From contig CAJNDS010002559.1 of assembly GCA_905221605.1 (NCBI GenBank), forward strand, positions 266,501 to 330,500: 64,000 nucleotides of DNA, written 5' to 3'. Numbering within the stretch: the first letter of the stretch is position 1; the number at the start of each line of letters is the position of its first letter. The DNA is from Symbiodinium natans. Taxonomy: Eukaryota; Sar; Dinophyceae; Suessiales; Symbiodiniaceae. A model generated the notes under the pieces. The model did no database searches and was not told the DNA's origin. It saw nothing but the letters and a program-made list of their open reading frames with translations. This document shows, one piece after another, positions 12,401-21,100 of this stretch. The translations under genes were made by a program, and so were the position numbers.

Positions 12401-15164
12401 CTGTCCTTCGCCAGAAGCGTTCATGTCAATGTCTCTCAGTTGAGCATGTACTTAATCATTCCAGCAAGTGTGAAACTACGCTGGGAAACAGTTCCGCTTC
12501 CTCCGCAACCGCATTTGCCGCATCTGATGTTTGGTTTCCGCTCATCGTGCGCCTTGATAGGATTTGCCGAGTTCGATGTCTTTCTGCCGGCAGAAGTGAC
12601 AGGGCTGTACATCGGTGTTAAGGACTGGCATGGCGATAAGCGATCATACTGTAGGATCGACAACGTGTTCCGAGAAAGCATGACGTTGTCAATTAGCATG
12701 AATGAACTCCCTGCTCAGCGACACCCTTCAGCTGGCAGACTCTCACTATTGCAGAATCAAACCAACAGAGTTCAGATCTGCTGGAGTCACAGAATATTTC
12801 AGATTGCGCTCAATGGCAGTGCTGCTGCAAGCGCCAGGCTGCGGGGCGCGGCAGAAGTTGATGCAGCGCCGCCGCTGTCTGGAGTCTTTCTGTGGGCATT
12901 CGGACAGACAAGGCGACAAGGAGTTGCAGCTGAGATCCACCCGCTGCCTTCCCGCATTCAATTGAATGCAAGTATCAGATGCGGCTTATGTCGTCGTGAA
13001 CGCAGTTTGTTGACACCACGCTGGCGGGTTTGTCCACTGTGCAGCACGTGGGTATGCGCAGAACATCTTGGGCAAACACCATGGAGATCTTGTCCGAATT
13101 GCACGCTTCAACTTCAAGACTATCTGGGTGGAACTTCATCGTGTGGAGGTGGCTGCGATGTGTTCATCGAGTTGCGGCGCTCTTCAGAGGCATCCAGTCC
13201 CAGGCTGAACCCCATACACGTATGCTTCCAAGAGCCCGTTGCTTCTTCTCAAGATCTCCAAGGAGGCTCCACATTATCGAGCCACACTAGACAGCGGATT
13301 GAACAAGGTCGCGCGGCAGCCAAAGCGCGGCAGGCTTTCCATAAGAAGTGGCGCCAGAGCTCTGCGCCGTGCCAGGGAAGCAGCCTCCGCATTGATCTGA
13401 CAGGGAGCGCTCCTCTCTGTAATCTTGATGTCACCTTCGAAAGTTTTGCGGCCAGCCCTCGACTAGATGTATCTTTCGTGTACTTGCAGCGGTGCCATCC
13501 TCATCCACGCGACGAGGGAGTAGTGTTCTTTCCTGACACGCACGTCTACCTGATTGACGGCCATCCATCCTTGTCATCCGTAACTGCAGTGATACACAGC
13601 TACTCGAACCCATTCCAAGCAGATGATGTGATTCGCCGCATGATGGCAGGCCCCAACTGGCCAAGAGCTGAGTACTCGCGATACGAAGCTGGGCAGCTGC
13701 TGCCACTGACATCTTCGCAGATCAAAGCAAAGTGGAAGCAGAACGCAGAGGAAGCTGCGCTCCTTGGCACATGGACGCATTTAAAAATTGAGTGCTTGCT
13801 GAACGGCGGTAGGCTGCTTGAGTATGGGCTGGAAATGGATTTGTTCTTTCGCTTCCTGCAGAATCACAGCCAGAAGTTGATGGCTTACAGAACAGAGTGG
13901 TGCATTTGGGGGACAGAGGAGAGGCTTGCTGGGTGCATAGATTTCGCAGCGATGAACTCGCAAGGTCATCTGGTTCTCTTTGATTGGAAGAGAAGCAAGA
14001 ACCTTCGGCACAAGTACGCAAACCCGTGGCAAACAATGCGCGGTTGTCTTGCTCATTTACCAGACTGCGCTGGTGTTCACTATCGTCTGCAGCTGAACAT
14101 CTATGCATATTTGATCGAGAAGTATTATAGTTTCAACGTTGCAGCCATGTATGTTGTCTGTGTTCATCCAGACAACACGCTCGCTCCTTTTCTAGACTGC
14201 GTGCCGCGTCTTTGTCAGGAAACAGCAGCGTTGATGTCGGCACAGATTGAAATTGCGGGTAAGCATTCTACAAACAGCAGCAGCGTCTGCGACGTGCAAG
14301 ATGAGCTTGGAGGCTCTGTGCTTGAACGGCCTCACATGCAAGCTAGACTCAAGCGACAGCCCCATGATATTCAGGCCGGCTCACCTGAGCATCGCTCTGC
14401 TGCTTGCACGCAGCTTGACTTCAATGCCCCGCTGCACGCGCGGAAACCGCACTCGCCAGCAGATTATATGGGTGGAGCATCCCAAGAGGATGGAGCTGTC
14501 GGCTCCGGAAGCCTGCAAGAGATGGTGGTGCAGCTTGCAGAAGGTGAAGATCAGGCTCCTGCAGCTCTTGCAGAGGCGTCGCAGAGCAGTTTCGCCGCTC
14601 GCGTCGATGCTGAATTGGCAGAGGAGATGGAGAAGGTGGCGGAGGCCAGCTGCGAGCCGAAAGAAGAGCAGCCCGAGGAGGCCATGGCGGGGTCTGACCT
14701 TGAAGGATGTCTTGAATTGGAAGATGCCACCTGGGCAGCGTTACGCAAGCGCCGGCTTCTGCCTGGCGCTCCTACATCTGACAAAGACTTTGAAGTACAC
14801 TTCGGGAATTTGTTGCGAACAAATGCGGACTTTCAGTCCAGCTGTTTGAGAGAAGTGTTCGATGAGTCGGGTGCTATTCGGAACATGGTTGCCCGACACA
14901 AGTGCCACGTGTCAGAAAATTTCCCCCATCAGTCTGACCGCGTGACCCGACTCATGACGGCAGTGCTGGCTGTGTTGACGCTGCGAACAGTGGATGTATT
15001 TATGCGTGAGCACGCCGTTGTCCTGTGGATAATTGAAGGCGAATCTCACATGCGGTTCCACGAGGGGGATTGCTACATTCTTCATCCCAGTAATGCTTTC
15101 CAGCAATACAAGGGAATGCCTCTGGACTGCAGTCGTGTCCACAGTTTTCTGATGCACCTTGAAG
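9431..15164 (+). CDS. Polyprotein exon 1: triple F-box/zinc modules + nuclease
   Basis: The largest uninterrupted coding block, open from about 9431 (in-frame TGA at 9425) to a TAG at 15215. It probably splices at 15164 (GAAG then GCCGCAAG) to the acceptor at 15280, giving HLEG-IFRRLPAN in phase. It contains three homologous modules (9548-10453, 10985-11944, 12149-13132), a Pro/Ser linker, the nuclease (13511-14230), an acidic Ala/Glu-rich linker (14480-14700) and a C-terminal globular segment of unknown function (14780-15164). Nine D-x-x-G-G-[S/A/T] motifs separate these parts. Read-through to the TAG at 15215 would give a shorter protein ending before the helicase. Confidence 0.8.
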
Positions 15165-18100
15165 GCCGCAAGCGTCCAAACTGTGGATTTTCGTCAACTC
15201 AAATCCTGATAATGTAGCTGCGTTGTCAGAAGCATGTTACGTAGCGGCTGACGGAAAGCATGTGTTCGCTTGCGTTTCAGGCATCTTCCGCAGACTGCCT
15301 GCGAACACCGAGCGCAACGACTCGGCTGTGCTCACTGCCGTCGCAGAGCTTCTACAATCAGATGGCAGTGACCGTGTCTTCCTGGACTTTTGCCGGAATG
15401 CCTGCGTGTGTAACCGCGGCGACTCTTTACTGAAGACAAGAAGAGCACAGGACGGCGATGAAGTTCCTGCGTGGGAAGTCGAGACACAAAACTGGCACAT
15501 TTATGTGGCGCGGACAGTGATGCAGTTGAAGAAAAGCATCATCCGAGAGCTTGCCGACGAGAAGCTTGTCAGCTACATGATCGAATGGTGCGACAGCCCG
15601 ATGAAACGCCAAGCCGGTTGCTGTTACGACGATTGCTGCGTCATCTATCCCGATGCTGGCAAAGCCACGCAGGCTCTGCCCATCTGAAAACCTTTGCTAG
15701 TCAGTCAAGTATCTCCGCACCTGTACATGGGCCCCATGCAGGTACCTCGCGCTGATGCCCAGAACATCTACGTCCGAATACCACATCAATTGCATGGCGC
15801 ATGTCCGGATCACGTGATGGATCGCGTCACCAAGTTCTACCGCCAAACCTTTTGGACAAACATCGACGCCTTCAAATGCTGTCAAGCTGCACAAGTGACT
15901 CAGCGGCTTCCAGATCGAGTCAGAGTGAGGTGAGCGTAGGATGCGATTCTCGTTCATAAAGCTGCTCTCTGCTTGCTTCCGTGTGTCAAGTTGAGGCTCT
16001 GGCAAAAAGAGGCTTAAACGTGGTGCGAATCTTCATAGGCCTGTCGTCCGGCGGTGTTGGCCAATCCTTATATTCGGCGCATTTGGAGGCTTACCTTTGC
16101 TTCTTGTAGAAGGCTTGCAAGTTGCGATGCCTGCGTGTTCTCTGCAGGCGATGTACGGACACAACTTTGCGTACTTCGACCCCAACATTTGGTACAATGA
16201 GGACGAGATGCGTAAACAGGTAGAACAGCTGAATGGCTGTTTCATCCTTACAGGCAAGTTGATGTCTGCAAGTTGGGGGAGCGTGCGACGCCACTTGATT
16301 TTTCTTAGGATGTCATCCTGCAGGCCAAGAGACGCCAGGCACGAATCGAAGACTTCGCGAAGACCTGTATAAAAAATTCATGTCGGGCGAAGGTCTCTTG
16401 CTTCAATCTTCTGCAGCACAACGAGCCAGTTTTAATAGGTGAGTGGACGTGGACAGCGTGTTGCTATCCAAGGCATTTCTGGACGGAAGCCGTATGGCTT
16501 GCGCACACGCATGATAAGATGTATAGCTTGGAAGAGGCTGGAGGCGAATCGCATCTTCAGTATTGCCAACGTCACCAAGAAGGAGTTCAACTCGATCATG
16601 CGTCGGGCTTTTGTGTTCCGGATGATGGCTCGCTTTGAAGACCCCGTGGCAGTTCAAGGCTCACCGCTCCCGTTTGCAATAGTCCAGATCCAGTTCTTGT
16701 CTTCCGCTGACTGCAGTTTGGCGCAGCCAGGAGCTTATCCAGATATTGGCAAAGACGGCATCTTCACCAAGGATCAAGAGCTGAGAGACTTCCTGACGTC
16801 TGGGCCTGCGATTCTAGCAGCACTGCAGCTTCAACACGCCTTTGAATGTCAACACAATCAAGAGGACGTCTGAGTTTGCTAAGTGCTGCCAGCTCGCTGT
16901 TGCGTATAGGCTGTAGCTTCTAGGCTGTAGCTGCTCAGTCTGCAGGACTGTGTGCAAATGATCGAAAACTACGTTCAATGGGGCGGTGACCGAGGCCTCA
17001 CTGAGACTGTAATGCGTGAAGCCTGCGGAATGCCTCGCCGAGATCTTCGCAACCATGTGAACCGGGCCCAGACAATTATCAACGTTGACGACGACCCTCT
17101 GGACACAGGTGGTGATGGCTCAGCCTTTGAGTGGGTGGCCATGCAGAACTTCCTTGTGAATCATATGTTGAGCTTGATCCGTGTAGACATCACGAAGCCC
17201 ATGCTGCAGCGCCTTCGATTCCCTAGTGGCCCGAACATGAACAAGGAGGAACTTATAAAGGCTCTTCTCTTGAACGATGTGATAGATGCGGCAGTGCCCA
17301 GAGGCAAGACTTCGGAAGTGTACAAACCCAAAATTAAGTGCGACAACATGGAAAACGTGCTGGACCACAAGAACACTTCTGGCGTTAGCCAGGTCTTCCC
17401 GGAACTATATCATGTGAAGTTGATGCAAGAATACGTTTTCGGCTGCGCAGCGAGACGGGAGAATGCATTTATCCTGGCTGCGTTTTACGATAACGTGCAG
17501 GTGAAGAGCGATAAAAAGGGTCGCCCTTCCAAGACTGTACTGGCGCAGGCAGAGCAGGCCATGGAGCTCAAGAAAACCGGCACGAAGATTTCTGCACAAG
17601 AGGATCTGTTTGATGAAGTGCTTGCAGAATTGACGCAGTCGTCGCAGCAGATCAAGAGACGGCGGACTGGAAAATCCAGGACCATCAAAGATGAAATTGA
17701 ATCGAAAGAAGGACTACCAGAACAAGTTCATGTGCAGCGCAGCTATCACTATTCTGAAGCGGTGGCCTGCCGAGCCCGCAAGGTCGTTACTGGCCTGGGC
17801 GCGCAGAGATTCAGCGCGCGTGCGCAAATGCACTTGACTGCTGGTACTGTCGATCTGGACATCTGCAATGCGCTCTTCACGATTATGCACCAGCTCCTGG
17901 GCAAGTTGAAATTGACCCCAGTCCCGCCTGAGGATGTTGTCGAAACACTGCGGCAATGTGCAGAAAAGCGCGAGACGATCTGCCGTGACACGTTGCATCT
18001 GTCAGAGGCCGGGTGATATCACGCGCAATAACTGTAGAGTTATTGTGAGCTTATATGGTAATCTTATATAGCTTGTGGCAAGACTGTAAGACGAGGTGCC

Positions 18101-21100
18101 TGTTTGTATTTGCCGGGTTGCAGGACAGTGGCAAGCAACTGCTCATCAAGGTGTTCTACGGTGGCGCGATACCCGCTGACCTTGAGAACGGCAAACAGTT
18201 TCTGATCCAGCTCGAGCGAGCCTCCATTTATTTCCGGTGGATGGCGATTTCGTTGTTACCAGATGTTTTCGCAACGTTTAACAAGCCAGATAGCGAAAAG
18301 AAAAATCCGGATGCTTCAGTGTTGTCATACCTGTATTGCATCGCGGAGGACCGAATTCTGTCAGCTTGGTCCGACTTCCTGATGGAGCTGAAGCCCACCC
18401 ATCTCTCGCTTCACTATGACGGAGTACGAGTGTCCAAGCCGCGAGATAAATCGGTCGATAGCTTGTGTTGTCACGCGCAAGAGCGCATCAAGAGAACAAC
18501 CGGCTTTGATGTGAAGATACGGGAGAAGCAACATTTAACGATTCTACAGGATCTGCGTTTGAACGCAAGCAGCGTGCGCGAGACCAGTCGTGTTGCCAAG
18601 ACATCTAACCTTTGCCAAGCAGGCAATTGCATCCCTGCTGCTGTGGCTCTGCTGCTCGACAACGTCGCCCAAATTGAAGAGCTAGTTTCCTCGGACAGCA
18701 GACGGGAGGGCTGTCGGTCATACGCCGACTGTGAGAAGCTGCTAAAAATCCACTTTGCGCCCATGCCAGCTGCAGACCTGTCGTGCCTGGAGACGGGTGA
18801 TTACGTGCTTCACCTGGAGCATCAGGGCAAGCCTCACTGTGTTGCCATGTCGGTCACTGTTCCCGGTCGAGTGGTTGTGCAAGATGTTCCGCAAACCTTT
18901 GAGCTGGAGGTTTCCACGCTGAAAACCATCATGACACGTGCTGTCGATCGCTGTGTGTCAATGGTGTTCAGACTACACACGCGTGGCGAGGCGAATTTGC
19001 AACATGACCTTTGGAGCGAGGCCGCCCTTCAGACGTTGCTTACTTTGCAGGCAGGTGGGGTCAATGAAATCGTTGTTGAGGAGAGCAGCGAGGCATTGCA
19101 ACTGCTATTGGACGTGGAAGCTGGCTCAAGCGCCAGTCTTTGCGACCCAATTGAGGTGATGTCTGAGGACGAAGGCCCAGAAAGCATCATCAGCAGTGCT
19201 TCTGAGACAGAGGCAGCTCTTCATGGGTGCTGGCTAGACGAACAAGCGCAGGTGCTCACAGACCGGCAACTGCTCGAGAGCATGAAGCAAGAGATAGAAG
19301 AGTTTTTGGCTGCTGGAGCCAGTCCCCATGTCGAGCAGACCAAGCATGGACTGAGGTGTCCATTCTGTCCATGGCGGTGCTTTATTCGACCCCAAAAAGT
19401 TCTCCATCATGTTCGCCGGCACCATCGTAGCCAGAGGCAGTACTGCTGCTCTGGCACAAAGCAGCTGAAACTGATTCTGGCGCTGCATGACGCAGATATG
19501 ATCGCCGGCGTCCACAAGCAAGATTATCTTCGGGCTAGCGCCAACCATCTACGGCAGAGGCTGGTCTGCAACAAGATGCACGTGAAGCGACGGACTCGAG
19601 CATCATGTTTCACGGACCTAAGGCAAGTGAAGCCGGCTCTGTCGCACAAGCGCAATTCAATCGACAAGCACTTGCGGCTCTTCTTTGCTGCCTCAGGATA
19701 TGCTACACTGCACTTGGTAACTGGCAAATTCACGTAGCGAAAAGCCAACTCTATGGTGTTGCTTTGCGTTGCTCCCCAGGACCTTGCTACGCAAGACAAG
19801 ATGCGATAGCGGCCTTGGCAGTGCGAAGAGTGGGCGATGTCTACTACACCCGCTGCTTTGCGGAGAAACTTTTCCGAGAAATGCTAGTCCATTCCGGCAA
19901 GGCAAGCGTATGCACGGGTGAGTGAGTGTGAGCTTGAATGCGAGCGAGAGGAGAGGGAGAGAGAGGGAGAGGGAGGAGATGAGTATACATTGTCTGGCAC
20001 CGCAGTCATAGACCAAAACTGATGATGCGGTTGTCTGGTAGGTCAATTCCGTCTGGACACGGATGATCCTGGATGCTTCTGTGGCTGGCTCGAGGCTAAC
20101 CAACCTCCTGCCAGGACACAGCAAGTCGTGGTGGCCCATCGTCGAAGATGTTTTCAGCTCGAGAGCGTGCCAGAAACTTTCAGAGCAACTTCTTCATGAG
20201 TGCACAAGCCACGGTGAATTCACATACCTTTCTGTTGATGGAACTGTGAAGTGTACAATGCCATTACTTGGTCAAGCTAGGCCGGGTGGCAAGAGCAGAT
20301 GTGTCAAGGAGCCACTGTTCATCAGTCCCGGGGAGGCTATTCACACAGTGGTCACTGTGAGGGGACGTTCAGGAGCAGTGGTCGGCTTTTGGCCACTATT
20401 GTCTGAGAAGGCCGAGAACCTGCAGGATGCCTTTTTGCGAAATTTGCCGCAAACGGCGCTCGTGCAAGTCGAGTGCCTTGCAACTGACGCGCCATCCCCG
20501 CATCTATTCTCAGTTTTGCGCGAGACCATGCCACACTTGCAAGCCTTGTGTCTGGATCCTGTCCACCTGGCTATCAAGTACGAGTATGGCACTGGCCGGC
20601 GCAGAACAAAAGGCTCCAGTGCGCTTCGCATGTTGCTTAGCAAGTTCAATGCAACTGATGCAAGACTCGATGCGAAGCAATGGGGGCCACTGTTCACTGG
20701 CCAATACGCCAGGCCTTTGTCTGCCCGCGAAAGATATTTGCGAGATCAGATTCTCACAGGCTCGATGACAAAGCGCAAGGCGGAGTGTGTTTTACGCCGC
20801 GCCGAGACCTGCACAGTTTGGCTAGATCGATCTCACTTTATCGAGGCTATGGCCGCAATCTCTGCGCTTTTCTGGGAGGAGGTGCAGCGAAAGGGTGAGA
20901 AGAAGGGCAAAAGGATCTGCGAGCACCTGGCTTACGCAGCAGAAGCCGAAAGACTAGAATGGCTTTTCAACAACTCACGCTTCCGGGCAGGAAAGCCCTG
21001 CTCCCTTTTGAGTCTGCTGCCTTCCGGCACCGCCTCCAACGAGGCCTTGCACGCGGAGATGCGTGCATGGTTCCGCCAAATCCAGTCTATGCACCAGTCC

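Noticed and set aside
20063-20065. ATG as independent start of the transposase
   Set aside because: It lies in the inferred intron 19918-20114. Splicing joins the upstream coding segment to 20115 in phase, and the intervening peptide is not needed.
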